Shown one piece after another: positions 36,534 to 46,791 of a DNA stretch of 57,301 nt. A program made the position numbers and the translations under genes. This DNA comes from Spirochaetota bacterium. Its GTDB lineage: Bacteria; Spirochaetota; UBA4802; UB4802. The stretch covers positions 1-57,301 of the forward strand of contig JARYLT010000008.1 in assembly GCA_029907515.1 (NCBI GenBank). Direction: 5' to 3'. The notes under the pieces were generated by a model. It ran no database searches. It saw only the letters and a list, made by a program, of their open reading frames with translations, and was not told the DNA's origin. Each line of letters begins with the position of its first letter. The stretch's first letter is position 1.

Positions 36534-39032
36534 CTATTTAATTACAATATCATAGGGATACAACAACAATGCTTCTTCACGGGAAAGTGCTTCTAATGCC
36601 AACGCATTTATTACATACTGTAATATGCCTGATAATGATGCCTGAAAGCTAGTCCCTTTCAGTAACTTCCGCAAGTCAATATCTTTCTGCGGCAACTGCA
36701 CAACCTGGAACTCCCCCTTGATATGAGCAAGAGTGGCAGCATAGGATATTGCTGCTATAAGCCCACCTTCCTTATCAGCAAGCTTGTTCTGCAAAGCCTG
36801 GGTACCGGTAAATACTTTCCCCTCAGCTACCGACGGGATGCTTTCTTGTGGGATATTCCTTCCCGTTTCAACTTTTTGAACAAACTCATTATAGGTATAA
36901 TCCACACTCTTCTGGATCAGCTGTTTTTCTTTCTCTGTGAAAGCTCGTGATTCAGAAAAAATATCTGCAAATTCGCTCATCTTGATTGTTTCTTTATTGA
37001 TGCCTAACTTGCTGTACAATTCCTCTAGATTAAATTTTCCAAATATGACTCCTATTGAGCCGGTAATGGTTGCTTTGCTGGTAAAGATAGTATCATTTGT
37101 ACAGGCTATATAATAACCTCCTGAAGCAGCAATATTCCCAAATGATATAACTACCGGTTTTTTATAGCGCTTTTTCATTGCTACAAGTGTATGCCACATC
37201 AAATCAGAAGCAATTGCCGAACCCCCTCCCGAATTAATGCGGATTACCACTGCCTTAACATCTTTATCAGCAAATACCTTTTCAAGATATTTTCGATAGT
37301 TACTATCACCTATCATTGCTGGTGACAGAAAACTATCATCTTTAGCTTCCCCACGTATAATATTTCCCTCAACATAGATAACAGCAATCTTTGGTTTGGG
37401 TCCCCACTCATATACAAACATTGTTTCTTCAATATAACTATCGCATGTAACCAGGTATGACAGGCCATATCGTTCAACACCTAATCGTTGTAACACTTCA
37501 TACGGTCGTGCAATGTCATCAATAAATCCCCTTGACTTTGCTAGCTGTGGTGTTAATATACCACCTGCTATACATTGCTCCACTTCCTGAACAGAGATAT
37601 TCCTGTCCTGAGCAATATCCTGTATGTACTGCTGATTTAAATCTTTCAGCAATGAAATAATATTTTCCCTGGCAGCATCTGACATCTGTTGCCGTGTAAA
37701 CGATTCGCCAAATGATTTATACTGACCTTTTTTAACCTCTTCAAACCTGATACCAACTTTATCAAACAGCCCTTTGAAAAAGTACACCTCAGCCTTAAGG
37801 CCGGTAATACCAAAAGGCTGGTTGGGAACATAATATATTTTAGATGCTGACGAAGCAATATAGTATTCGATATTGCCCATTGATGCAAGGATGCAGTATA
37901 CCGGCTTCCCTTTTTGCTTACATCGCTTGATTTCTTCTCTCAGTTCCTGTGCCTGTGCAAAATTTAAAGCTGGTGCATCTATCTGAATAAGTATACCTGC
38001 AATACTTTTGTCATACATTGCCTCACGCAGTGAGCGCACAATATCAAAAAAAGATGCTTTTGATGGCTCAAATAAGCTTTTGTCCTTAACCTCTTTAACC
38101 TGATCCCGCAGGACTATCGACAAATACCGCATCTTGGAACTCAATGCATTCCTGAAGCGCTCTTCAGTTAGTGTGATACCAAAGGTATAGGCTGTTGCCT
38201 TCTGCTTATCAAAATGCATATACCCAACATCATAGAGAGAACTACCACCAGTTCGTGATGATATGTCAAATGGGATAGCCAGTGCAAATAATATATTGCG
38301 ATCCATGTCATACTGCAAAGAGCATATGATATCGCGCCACACCATTCCTGAAAGGGTAAACACATGCAATACATCTTTCCACGGTTCACCCTCATAGCGT
38401 TTAATGTCCCATGCAAATGAAAGAGTATTACCAAAGGGACGAATCCCAATAGAATACCATTCACGCTGTTTTAATGTAACCTCATCTAAGGATGGTTTAT
38501 TAGCATGATCAATGACCATACCAAATGAAATGAACCGTGATGGCATCAAAAGCAAACTGTATCCCCATGATGTTACAGGGTCATTGTTCACTGTATACCG
38601 GTTATAACTTACTCCAACACCCAACCAGTCAGTAAGCATAATACCTTTGGCAAAATACCATGATTGACCCTGTGTTTGTATAACTTCTTTTTCAGCAAAT
38701 AATGCTTCCACTGTACTATATGCAATGGTAAATCCGTATAATGTTGTAGCGGCATAATGCGTTCCTATATCACCGGAATTAATGTGTGCGTAACGGTACT
38801 GTAATGAAAAGGCTTCATTAATATCAGCAAAAACTGGATTTATATAACTATACGATGGTATCCCTGGCATTGATACCGTAGCACCTGGCATCAATACATC
38901 TGGTGCTTGCTGCTTTACATCAGGGAAGGCATTCCCGGTAACTATCGCATTAATCAAAATGCATGCCAATAACAGTAATGTCATCCTTGATATATTCCTG
39001 GCCAAATGTAACAATCCCTTCTGTAATTGCAT
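36534..39032 (-). CDS. sppA: signal peptide peptidase SppA fused to an N-terminal beta-rich domain
   Basis: 832 residues from the ATG at 39032 (GAGGAG 7 nt upstream), overlapping the previous gene by 83 bp. The C-terminal ~550 residues are a tandem S49/SppA: the N-half Lys is K439 in GQYKSFGESF and the C-half Ser is S637 in NIAASGGYYIAC, 198 residues apart, as in E. coli SppA (K209/S409). The first ~270 residues carry a signal sequence, then alternating aromatic strands (SWGYSLLLMPSRFISFGMVID, WYSIGIRPFG) resembling an outer-membrane barrel. The fusion is unusual. SppA degrades cleaved signal peptides at the inner membrane, which conflicts with a true barrel. Confidence 0.8.
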   Translation of the reverse strand: MQLQKGLLHLARNISRMTLLLLACILINAIVTGNAFPDVKQQAPDVLMPGATVSMPGIPSYSYINPVFADINEAFSLQYRYAHINSGDIGTHYAATTLYGFTIAYSTVEALFAEKEVIQTQGQSWYFAKGIMLTDWLGVGVSYNRYTVNNDPVTSWGYSLLLMPSRFISFGMVIDHANKPSLDEVTLKQREWYSIGIRPFGNTLSFAWDIKRYEGEPWKDVLHVFTLSGMVWRDIICSLQYDMDRNILFALAIPFDISSRTGGSSLYDVGYMHFDKQKATAYTFGITLTEERFRNALSSKMRYLSIVLRDQVKEVKDKSLFEPSKASFFDIVRSLREAMYDKSIAGILIQIDAPALNFAQAQELREEIKRCKQKGKPVYCILASMGNIEYYIASSASKIYYVPNQPFGITGLKAEVYFFKGLFDKVGIRFEEVKKGQYKSFGESFTRQQMSDAARENIISLLKDLNQQYIQDIAQDRNISVQEVEQCIAGGILTPQLAKSRGFIDDIARPYEVLQRLGVERYGLSYLVTCDSYIEETMFVYEWGPKPKIAVIYVEGNIIRGEAKDDSFLSPAMIGDSNYRKYLEKVFADKDVKAVVIRINSGGGSAIASDLMWHTLVAMKKRYKKPVVISFGNIAASGGYYIACTNDTIFTSKATITGSIGVIFGKFNLEELYSKLGINKETIKMSEFADIFSESRAFTEKEKQLIQKSVDYTYNEFVQKVETGRNIPQESIPSVAEGKVFTGTQALQNKLADKEGGLIAAISYAATLAHIKGEFQVVQLPQKDIDLRKLLKGTSFQASLSGILQYVINALALEALSREEALLLYPYDIVIK

Positions 39033-41265
39033 GGATTTTCTCCTCAATAGGTTTTGTTAATGACTGATTGAGTATTTCATTCAATGAATCCTCACCAAAT
39101 GTTATATCACTATTACTGTTATATAAATCTGTCAATCCATCTGTATACAGTATCATCTGATCACCTGCGCTGAATGAACAGCGCGAAGAATAATACTGTG
39201 CCATGGGGTCAACACCCAGTATTTTGGATCTTCCTTCCAGATGATATAATTTTTTATCCTTTGAAACTACCAGTGGTGCTATGTGCCCTGCATTGATGTA
39301 TTCCATAGATCTTGTCCGCTTATTATACAGGCCTATAAATAACGTTATTAGTTCAAATCCCGTATAGCGGATAGTTAAAAAATGATTTAATTCAGCAACT
39401 ACTTTATCAATACCTTTCTTTTCTTTTAACATTCCGTTGATAATAGCACTGGTGGCTGATAATATCATTGCAGCAGATAACCCATGACCTGATATGTCAG
39501 CAATAACTACTGCCACCCTGTTTTTGTCCACAGGGATGATATCATAGTAGTCGCCGGTTACCTTCAAATACGGCCGTGAATATATAGAAAACTGAATACC
39601 ACAATCCTGTGGTGGTTTCTTTGGGAAAAGTCGAACCTGAATATATGATGCCAGATCAAGTTCCTTTTCATAATTTCGTGAATTGATATATTCCGTTAAA
39701 GCCTTGCTGTTGATGACAAGCTGATGAACCTGCAAGGCTAACATGGAAAGAAAGTTTAGTTCTACATTTGTAAAATAATCGCCTTTGTTATGGACAAAAA
39801 GAATACCCTTTAAGGATTCATTTATATATACAGGAATACAGGCTTCAATACCGTTGGTTATAATGTATTCTTCAACAGCCTTTTCATCATTCCTGCTGGA
39901 AAAAAAACTTGCCGAGGTAATGGTTTCATTCCTTTTTTTAAAAAACGAGGCAAGATTAGAATCTTCATCCAGAACAATAATTCGTTCATCATTATACTGA
40001 TAGTTATCAATAATTGCATAGCTTATTTTTTTAACTTTGATTAGCGTCTTCAGTTCATTTTCAATAGCATCCAGTTTTTCCTTTAAATTTTTTGGCCAGG
40101 TTATGATTTCTGCAATTCTCTGTAATGACAGAGAATATTCATCGTTTTTTAAAAATATAATATCATCAAGCGCCCGTATGATGAGCATCCTGATGTGGAG
40201 AATAATCAGCATGATTGCAAGAAAAAGTCCAATAATAATTGGGGGCGATAGTAATATGGAATAAAAATTATACATATAAAATAACCCCGTCGATATAACC
40301 ACTGCAATAATAATATCCACAACCATTGATATACTGTTTTTTTGAAGATTGGCCACCGACCCCAGGCTGTAATTTGCAAGAAGCCCATTCCCTATACTCA
40401 CCGGTATAGCTATGGTAAACAGGAGTGAAAATAAAGTAGAAGACTGCATATCATGATACGTACCTGCAAGCAACACTGCAAAAGGCAAAACACCACCTGC
40501 CACTATTGCGCCTGCCACTACAATATTTCTTTTAATTAAAAATCGTGCATGGTGGTTGTGCTCACAAACCAACATGATAGCAGCTATAATAAACAATACA
40601 ACTGAAATAATCCCATTGAACTGATACACTTTTCCAAAGGGTAAAACATTACAATAGACGGTTCCACTTAAAACAATTCCGGTTACAAGAACAATCACAT
40701 AGCACAATGTTTTAACTGGCGGATTGCTTTCTTTCATCGTAAATACAATATAGAATAAACAGAGGGGAACAAGAGAGCTGACAGCAGGATAGACAGCATG
40801 TAACCGATGCACAAAGAAAAGGTCTATGTATACAAGACAATTAAGAGCCACAGCATTAGCAATCACTATAAATAAATTAGCAAACATGTCCTTCCGTGCA
40901 TAATAGACGCCCGCAGCCCATACAATCAAAAGAATTGAAGAAAATGCTAGTATTAAAACCAGCCACAATGCTACCTTATTATTACTTTTAAAATGTTGTT
41001 TAACAGTTGTATTATTGATGGTAGATATACATTCCCAATCAGTTAGCGTTTGGAAATCATTATTCAGAGTTCTACTGTTACATGTTTTAAGTGTAGCTTT
41101 AAATAAAGCATGTGGTGTATCATGCAAACGATACAAAAACGTATTCCCCACCAGTAGCCGATCAAATGGGTATGTAACTGCATTCTTATAGCCATCAGGA
41201 ACAGTCAGCACAAAGATTAGAGTATATATAATACTGAAACTGTAAAAAAGTATTCGTTTTTTCAT
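38950..41265 (-). CDS. membrane-bound SpoIIE/RsbU-type PP2C phosphatase with GAF domain
   Basis: 771 residues. An N-terminal extracytoplasmic loop and about eight membrane helices (to ~residue 360), a GAF-like sensor (~400-540), then a PP2C/SpoIIE domain with intact metal ligands: GDYYDIIPV, DISGHGLSAAM, INAGHIAPL, YTDGLTD and DDITVIGM. Such phosphatases dephosphorylate STAS anti-anti-sigma factors in partner-switching cascades; the STAS protein at 56730-57068 is a candidate substrate. Overlaps the GAF-containing paralogue upstream by 4 bp. Confidence 0.9.
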   Translation of the reverse strand: MKKRILFYSFSIIYTLIFVLTVPDGYKNAVTYPFDRLLVGNTFLYRLHDTPHALFKATLKTCNSRTLNNDFQTLTDWECISTINNTTVKQHFKSNNKVALWLVLILAFSSILLIVWAAGVYYARKDMFANLFIVIANAVALNCLVYIDLFFVHRLHAVYPAVSSLVPLCLFYIVFTMKESNPPVKTLCYVIVLVTGIVLSGTVYCNVLPFGKVYQFNGIISVVLFIIAAIMLVCEHNHHARFLIKRNIVVAGAIVAGGVLPFAVLLAGTYHDMQSSTLFSLLFTIAIPVSIGNGLLANYSLGSVANLQKNSISMVVDIIIAVVISTGLFYMYNFYSILLSPPIIIGLFLAIMLIILHIRMLIIRALDDIIFLKNDEYSLSLQRIAEIITWPKNLKEKLDAIENELKTLIKVKKISYAIIDNYQYNDERIIVLDEDSNLASFFKKRNETITSASFFSSRNDEKAVEEYIITNGIEACIPVYINESLKGILFVHNKGDYFTNVELNFLSMLALQVHQLVINSKALTEYINSRNYEKELDLASYIQVRLFPKKPPQDCGIQFSIYSRPYLKVTGDYYDIIPVDKNRVAVVIADISGHGLSAAMILSATSAIINGMLKEKKGIDKVVAELNHFLTIRYTGFELITLFIGLYNKRTRSMEYINAGHIAPLVVSKDKKLYHLEGRSKILGVDPMAQYYSSRCSFSAGDQMILYTDGLTDLYNSNSDITFGEDSLNEILNQSLTKPIEEKIHAITEGIVTFGQEYIKDDITVIGMHFD

Positions 41266-42563
41266 AGTACTTCTGAAAGTATTAACATAAAATTATTCTC
41301 TGGTATACTGCGGATGTAAACATCAATGGTTTCATCAACTTCATCTATTCCTCCAATATTATTGGGAAGCCATCCTGATGTTATTATAAGCTTTTTGATA
41401 TTATTAACCTGGTTAATAGCATCTTGCAGGTTCAAGGGCATAACTTTAGTTTTTTTCTGAACGTATACCTTCATATTACAGTTTCCGGACCTGCTTATGC
41501 AATATTGTTTCTTTTTCTTCTTCACAATCATCATGGGCAAATTTTCTTCAATGAGTTCTTTTTCTTTAAGAACACCATTTATTTTCTTTATAATATGATC
41601 AGGTAAAAATCCAAGACGGGAATAACTCTGCATTAACACACTGATTGCCGGAATCAACAATGATAACAGCGAAATATTGGCCTGTAACGGACATAGTGCA
41701 ATATAAGAGGTCATTGGATCCGGATTGTAAATATTGAAATAACAGGTAATGGTACTGTTAGGATTTTGTATCATCATATATTGAGTCTTGTGAATAATAC
41801 CTTTATCAGGGGGTAAAAATTGCTTTAACACCTTATGTCCCAGTTCATATTCCTTCTCAATCTCTTTGTTTTTGATCAGTTCATGCATAAAGAAGCTGTT
41901 AACAGTAACTGTGGCAATTTTTGAAGCTAATGCTTTTAACATTAAAATATCCCTCCGGGATATTCTTCGTTTCATTTCACCAATGATCATCAGGCCTAAA
42001 AAAATATCATGATAGTAAATGGGGATGATAATTTCTCCACCCAATTTTTCCATTTCAAACATGATGCTCCTTTGAAAATGCAATGAAGGATCCATCTTGC
42101 TTTTTATCAGAATATCATCCCCTGACTGAATTATCTTGAATATAATATTATTTTTATCAATATGAGCTTTGCGTATTACTTTCTGTTTTTGCTGTTTCTG
42201 ATAGTAAATGGTGTAATCATCGCTTGCATGGGAATAAAATATTAGCAGCCCCGACTTAACACCAATATACTGTAATACCTTATCAAAGATAACCTTGATA
42301 ATATCATCAAATGACTGCAACGACAAAAACATGTCAACTGTCTGTATATAGAGATCTTCATATTTTAATGGAATTATCTTTTTATAAAATCGTTCAATAT
42401 AATACGTATACAGAGGAAAGATGGTTACAATGGAAAAAACTATAAATATAACAAGAAGATTACCTTCAATCTTCACAGTGTGTAGCATCCAGCCCAAAAA
42501 CAGCAAAAGGGAAAGAAAAACAATATTAATCCCCTGAATAATTAACTGGCGAAATACCCTCAT
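41262..42563 (-). CDS. GAF-domain membrane protein with degenerate SpoIIE-like C-terminal region
   Basis: 433 residues. Two N-terminal membrane helices, a GAF domain (~65-215) and a C-terminal region that begins like a SpoIIE phosphatase (HKVLKQFLPPDKG) but has no DxxGHG, no YTDGxxD and no DDIT: the place of the first Asp reads YIALCPLQANIS. It therefore appears to be a catalytically dead relative of the next gene, with which it overlaps by an ATGA-type junction. A regulatory partner of the active phosphatase is a reasonable inference; the homology itself is inferred from order and spacing. Confidence 0.6.
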   Translation of the reverse strand: MRVFRQLIIQGINIVFLSLLLFLGWMLHTVKIEGNLLVIFIVFSIVTIFPLYTYYIERFYKKIIPLKYEDLYIQTVDMFLSLQSFDDIIKVIFDKVLQYIGVKSGLLIFYSHASDDYTIYYQKQQKQKVIRKAHIDKNNIIFKIIQSGDDILIKSKMDPSLHFQRSIMFEMEKLGGEIIIPIYYHDIFLGLMIIGEMKRRISRRDILMLKALASKIATVTVNSFFMHELIKNKEIEKEYELGHKVLKQFLPPDKGIIHKTQYMMIQNPNSTITCYFNIYNPDPMTSYIALCPLQANISLLSLLIPAISVLMQSYSRLGFLPDHIIKKINGVLKEKELIEENLPMMIVKKKKKQYCISRSGNCNMKVYVQKKTKVMPLNLQDAINQVNNIKKLIITSGWLPNNIGGIDEVDETIDVYIRSIPENNFMLILSEVL

Positions 42564-42574
42564 ATACTATCTAT

Positions 42575-43186
42575 CTATCCTGTCACAAAATGTTTTTCAA
42601 AATCCTTCAAAACCTCCTGAAACATATCTTCCACTCCCAGACTGCCCTGTATGACAGCGAAGGTGGAGTCTGCTATTGACAAATAATTTTTTCTGATAGT
42701 TTCAAGAGTTTGTAATGTTTCAAATATTTCTTTATTGTCACCTGACCGCCTGTGTATTCGCTCTAAGGCGATAGCAGGCTCAATATCAATGAAATACACC
42801 CTGTCAGGCACAGGAAATCCTCTTTCAATATTCATCCTGACAATGTCTGAAGGTTTGATGCCATCACCTGCCTGATAGGCAGCAGTTGAATAAAAATATC
42901 TATCAACTATCACCACATACCCTTTGCTAAGTGATGGTGTTATGTTATGTTCCACATCATATGCCCTATCCTTTATAAAAAGATCAAGAAGCTCATCCCT
43001 TGTACCAGGGATTTCTCCTTTTAGCATTTTCCTAAGAAGCTTGCCATACTGGCTGTTGGTTGGCTCCTGCAAAAGAACCGCTGGAGATATTGCCCTGCAA
43101 AAAGAAAACAAAAGATTTGCCTGCGTTGATTTGCCTGCACCATCTATTCCTTCAAAGACAATAAAAAGCGGGGTTTTAATCTTCAT
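42575..43186 (-). CDS. tmk: thymidylate kinase
   Basis: 203 residues. P-loop FEGIDGAGKSTQ at residues 10-21, DRYFYSTAAYQ (the DR[YH] motif) and a LID-type region with ERIHRRSGDNKE. Phosphorylates dTMP to dTDP. Lies 13 bp after pgi and 11 bp before the GAF protein. Confidence 0.96.
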   Translation of the reverse strand: MKIKTPLFIVFEGIDGAGKSTQANLLFSFCRAISPAVLLQEPTNSQYGKLLRKMLKGEIPGTRDELLDLFIKDRAYDVEHNITPSLSKGYVVIVDRYFYSTAAYQAGDGIKPSDIVRMNIERGFPVPDRVYFIDIEPAIALERIHRRSGDNKEIFETLQTLETIRKNYLSIADSTFAVIQGSLGVEDMFQEVLKDFEKHFVTG

Positions 43187-43199
43187 GATTGTGATTTTT

Positions 43200-44591
43200 T
43201 TATAGTATATATGATTCTTTTTTTACATACCCTTTTACAAACTTTTCTTTATAGTCCTCATACCCCGGTCGTTCCAGCAGCCCAAACGTAAAACGTTTCC
43301 CCTGTTCCACCGCAGGTTGATCGTATGGATTTATGTTATACAGATAACCAGCGTATGCTGTTTGCATTTCCAGAAACATGATTAACTGACCAACAGCCTC
43401 TTCATCAAGTTTGGGGAGTATGATCGATGCATTAGGCCGGCTAGCCTCTTTCAAAACAAGCTCCGTTGCCTGTTCTTCAAATTCATTCAGCTTCCGCAAA
43501 CTTTTCCCGCTAAGGTATTCCAGTTCCTGTTTGCCTTTGTAAAACTGCGGCATCAGTATGTCGGTTCCAAAATCCTTCAGTTTCAGAAATGTTATAACTT
43601 TGTCATTTGGCCCTTCCAGATAAAGCTGTAGCTGTGAATGCTGATCAATAGTACCTAAAGCGGCAACCGGGGTTAAGCCTGCCATCACCTCTTTCCCCTG
43701 TATATCAAAACGCTTTCCCAACGACTCTGCCCATAACTGACGATACCAGTCAGCAAACAGGTACAGCTTGCGCGTATAGGGCATGAGCACATTAATACGT
43801 TTATTCTTTTTTATATCAAACAGGTAATGAAATGCTGCATTTAATAGCGGAGCGTTTTCCCATACAGTTTTGCCAAAATAACGATCTACCACACGTGCAG
43901 CACCTTTGAGCAACCCATGTGCATCAATTCCCAGAAATTCAGCAATTACCAGACCAACAGCTGACAGCACCGAAAATCTTCCACCAACATTTGATGGAAC
44001 AGGAAATGACACAAACCCCTCTTCCTGTGTTATCTGTCGCAATATGCCTTTGTCAGGATCGGTTATAGTCACTATGTGTTTTTTGTAGTCCTTGGTTTGT
44101 TTTTTTATTGCATCCAGTAAAATTGCAAAGTTTGCATTGGTTTCAGTAGTCCCTCCCGATTTTGATATGACCAAAAACAACGTTGAAGGAATATTGAGTA
44201 TTTTTAGTAACGATTGCATCTCACCAGGATCAACATTATCAAAAAAATACGCTTTGCATCGTTTGCCACGGTCTGTATCAGGCAATTCATTAAGATAAAT
44301 ATCCGCCAGGGCATTTTTCAATGCCTGTGGCCCCAGTGCTGACCCACCAATACCAATTAAGGCCACTGTATCACACCAGGGCACCGTTGCTTTAAATGCA
44401 CGTATATCCTCAACAATAGTATCAGCAAATGGCAATTCCAGAAAACCCAGCATCCCCTTTGCCTTTTCATCATCCATTCGCTTACGTGCAGCATCACATT
44501 GTGGAGTAAGCTCATCTATATCCTTCTTTGCAATACCATGCTCGGATCCAATAAACTCATCCATAAAATAATTAAAATCAAACTGAATCAT
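43200..44591 (-). CDS. pgi: glucose-6-phosphate isomerase
   Basis: 463 residues from the ATG at 44591, with AGGAG 7 nt upstream; the frame opens at 44648 but the extra 19 residues lack family character. Interconverts glucose-6-phosphate and fructose-6-phosphate. Motifs IGIGGSALGPQAL, VISKSGGTTET, and GRFSVLSAVGL with the catalytic region LWAESLGKRFDIQGKEV and later DQHSQLQLYLEGP. The shorter archaeal/Bacillus-type length fits. Provides hexose phosphates that also feed sugar-nucleotide synthesis. Confidence 0.96.
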   Translation of the reverse strand: MIQFDFNYFMDEFIGSEHGIAKKDIDELTPQCDAARKRMDDEKAKGMLGFLELPFADTIVEDIRAFKATVPWCDTVALIGIGGSALGPQALKNALADIYLNELPDTDRGKRCKAYFFDNVDPGEMQSLLKILNIPSTLFLVISKSGGTTETNANFAILLDAIKKQTKDYKKHIVTITDPDKGILRQITQEEGFVSFPVPSNVGGRFSVLSAVGLVIAEFLGIDAHGLLKGAARVVDRYFGKTVWENAPLLNAAFHYLFDIKKNKRINVLMPYTRKLYLFADWYRQLWAESLGKRFDIQGKEVMAGLTPVAALGTIDQHSQLQLYLEGPNDKVITFLKLKDFGTDILMPQFYKGKQELEYLSGKSLRKLNEFEEQATELVLKEASRPNASIILPKLDEEAVGQLIMFLEMQTAYAGYLYNINPYDQPAVEQGKRFTFGLLERPGYEDYKEKFVKGYVKKESYIL

Positions 44592-44713
44592 GCAACTACT
44601 CCTGTAAATAGTATACTTTTTATATACTACAAAATCATCACATGTCAACCATATTATTGGCGATAGTTACTGATAAAAAAGAATGTTGCTTTTAAAAGGA
44701 ATGTTATACGTAA

Positions 44714-45670
44714 TCAGCTGTGACGTGCTTGCGCTTTGTTTAATCTATCCATGATGGCCTGCCCCAGACCAACCTCAGGAATTGCCTCCGCATATATGAC
44801 AGAAAGCCTCATTGCATCAAGAGCATGAAGGCATGTAAAAAGATTTGCCGCAGCCTGCCGCAAATCACCATTATCAGAAAGATACATGACATGGATATTT
44901 TTAAATGACAGATCCCTTTTTTGATAAAGAATAGCTCCACAGGAACTGTCATCAGGGATTTTGCTTATATCGTTTATCAGGACGATTTTTGTTTTTGGGG
45001 CATAGTGATAGGGCAATTGACCAGGAGCTTCAACCTGTGTGTGACGTATAACAGATATTTTACCTGCAACAGCTTCAATATCTTCAACGGGTATCCCCCC
45101 ATGACGAAGCAATGTAATGCTATCTTTTTCTATCTTGATAATGGTTGATTCAACCCCAACAGGACACTGTCCACCATCCAGAATGATTTCAACCTTATCA
45201 CCCAGCTGCGATGCAACATGATTCGCAGTAGTAGGGCTCAAATATCCAAATGGGTTTGCACTTGGCGCAGCTATGGGCACGCCACTTGCCTGGATCAGTT
45301 TTTGTGCAACCTGATGTTGTGGCATTCTTACAGCAACGGTATCAAGTCCTGCAGTAACTATCTCCGGTATTATTGTGCTTTTTGGCAGCACCAGTGTCAA
45401 TGGACCAGGCCAGAATGCTTCCATACACCGCAGGGCAATATCCGGTAGAGTAGCTACCACCTCCTGCACCATATCGCGCGAATCCACATGAACAATAAGA
45501 GGATCAAAATAAGGTCTTTGCTTAATTTCAAAAATCTTTGCCACTGCTTCTGCATTTAAAGCATTTGCACCAAGCCCATATACCGTTTCAGTTGGGAATG
45601 CTACCACATTGCCCTGCTTAATTGCCTGTGCTGCCCTCTGGATATATGTTTCCGTAGCAGGATATATCAT
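44714..45670 (-). CDS. tsaC: threonylcarbamoyl-AMP synthase (Sua5/YrdC type)
   Basis: 318 residues, the long Sua5 form: YrdC domain (VVAFPTETVYGLGANALN; KRPYFDPLIVHV; VAVRMPQH; PIAAPSANPFGYLSPTTA) plus a C-terminal Sua5 domain after the linker APGQLPYHYAPKT. Makes the threonylcarbamoyl-adenylate for t6A37 in tRNA. Start codon follows the stop of the thioesterase gene with no gap. Confidence 0.95.
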   Translation of the reverse strand: MIYPATETYIQRAAQAIKQGNVVAFPTETVYGLGANALNAEAVAKIFEIKQRPYFDPLIVHVDSRDMVQEVVATLPDIALRCMEAFWPGPLTLVLPKSTIIPEIVTAGLDTVAVRMPQHQVAQKLIQASGVPIAAPSANPFGYLSPTTANHVASQLGDKVEIILDGGQCPVGVESTIIKIEKDSITLLRHGGIPVEDIEAVAGKISVIRHTQVEAPGQLPYHYAPKTKIVLINDISKIPDDSSCGAILYQKRDLSFKNIHVMYLSDNGDLRQAAANLFTCLHALDAMRLSVIYAEAIPEVGLGQAIMDRLNKAQARHS

Positions 45671-46126
45671 TTATCTACCGGTATCCTTTTTCCTGACATA
45701 AATATATTTATGCACACGAGCTACCACCTCACCCTGATCATCTTTAACTTCAGCTACAAATTCTGGCATAGACTTACCGTTTTTATCAACTTCCTTTTTT
45801 ATTTGTTCTACCACTTCATCAGGTATATAAAATTCAGCATGAACTGTTGAGCGCCCGGGTTTTACAAATTCAATTGTTGCTGACTTATCCCATACAATAT
45901 ACTCTTTCCCAAGGATATCCATCAATAAAATCATATAAAATGGGTCGCACATGGTATACAGCGAGCCACCAAAATGGGTCCCCACGTAATTACGGTTATA
46001 CCATGTAAGTTTCATTGAAACCGCAACCTTATTTGTTGTGTCATCAAATTTTATCCGTATCCCGGCACCTAAAAATGGTGGATAAAGGTTAACAAGTTTT
46101 CTCAGTATTCGTTGTCGTGTTGTCAT
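45671..46126 (-). CDS. hotdog-fold thioesterase-like protein (DUF4442 type)
   Basis: 151 residues. The stretch WYNRNYVGTHFGGSLYTMCDPFYMILLMDILG has the layout of hotdog-fold thioesterases of the DUF4442 family. No specific substrate can be named. Directly upstream of tsaC and presumably cotranscribed. Confidence 0.75.
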   Translation of the reverse strand: MTTRQRILRKLVNLYPPFLGAGIRIKFDDTTNKVAVSMKLTWYNRNYVGTHFGGSLYTMCDPFYMILLMDILGKEYIVWDKSATIEFVKPGRSTVHAEFYIPDEVVEQIKKEVDKNGKSMPEFVAEVKDDQGEVVARVHKYIYVRKKDTGR

Positions 46127-46321
46127 ACTCTTTTTACATCTTAATAATAAAGTGAGTTTAGCTCAACTACTATGAATAGTATTATATAACATATAATGAA
46201 TCATACTAAAAATTTTATGGACCCGCAGTATAATTAAAAAATTGAATTGACGTACCTGTTGAATTATACTGTATAATAATTTTACCTTACATAACCTTAT
46301 CGTTGCCATTGAGGTGAACCC

Positions 46322-46780
46322 ATGAAAAACATTTTGTTGCCATGCATTTTTGTATTGATGTTTGCAACTATAGCATCTGCTGCAAACAATATTGGTGCTG
46401 GTTTCATCTTAGGTGATCCATCAGGGTTAACAGCAAAAATTTTTATGGGGAAAAGTGATGCCATAGATATTGGCATAGGAGAATCTGCAGATGATTTATA
46501 TATTTATGCAGATTATTTACGCCATTTCCATGGTGTTTTCCCAATTAACGAACTGGTGTTTTACCTTGGTGTTGGTGCAGGATTCCATGATTGGGAAAAA
46601 GACAGGAAAAATGACCATGAAGAAGAAAACAGAATTGATGTTCGTATCCCGGTAGGGCTTGAATATACATTTACAAAAGTTCCAGTTGGCATATTTATTG
46701 AACTTGTACCTGCACTACGTATTATTCCCGATGTTGATTTTGATATTCGCGGAGGCTTAGGAGCACGATATTATTTTTAA
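46322..46780 (+). CDS. small secreted beta-barrel-like protein (DUF3996-like)
   Basis: 152 residues, signal peptide MKNILLPCIFVLMFATIASA, then GAGFILGDPSGLTAKIFMGK, a motif resembling the Borrelia DUF3996 barrel family (GxGxxxGxPxGLxxK), and a C-terminal RGGLGARYYF ending in Phe. Expected in the outer membrane. Ribosome site GAGGTG about 5 nt upstream. Isolated between convergent/divergent minus-strand genes. Confidence 0.65.
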   Translation: MKNILLPCIFVLMFATIASAANNIGAGFILGDPSGLTAKIFMGKSDAIDIGIGESADDLYIYADYLRHFHGVFPINELVFYLGVGAGFHDWEKDRKNDHEEENRIDVRIPVGLEYTFTKVPVGIFIELVPALRIIPDVDFDIRGGLGARYYF

Positions 46781-46791
46781 TTGATGATGTC

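Noticed and set aside
37293-38120. Near copies TCGATAGT (37293), ACTATCGA (38113) and others counted as members of the octamer family
   Set aside because: One-mismatch words are expected often by chance, so they were left out of the count.
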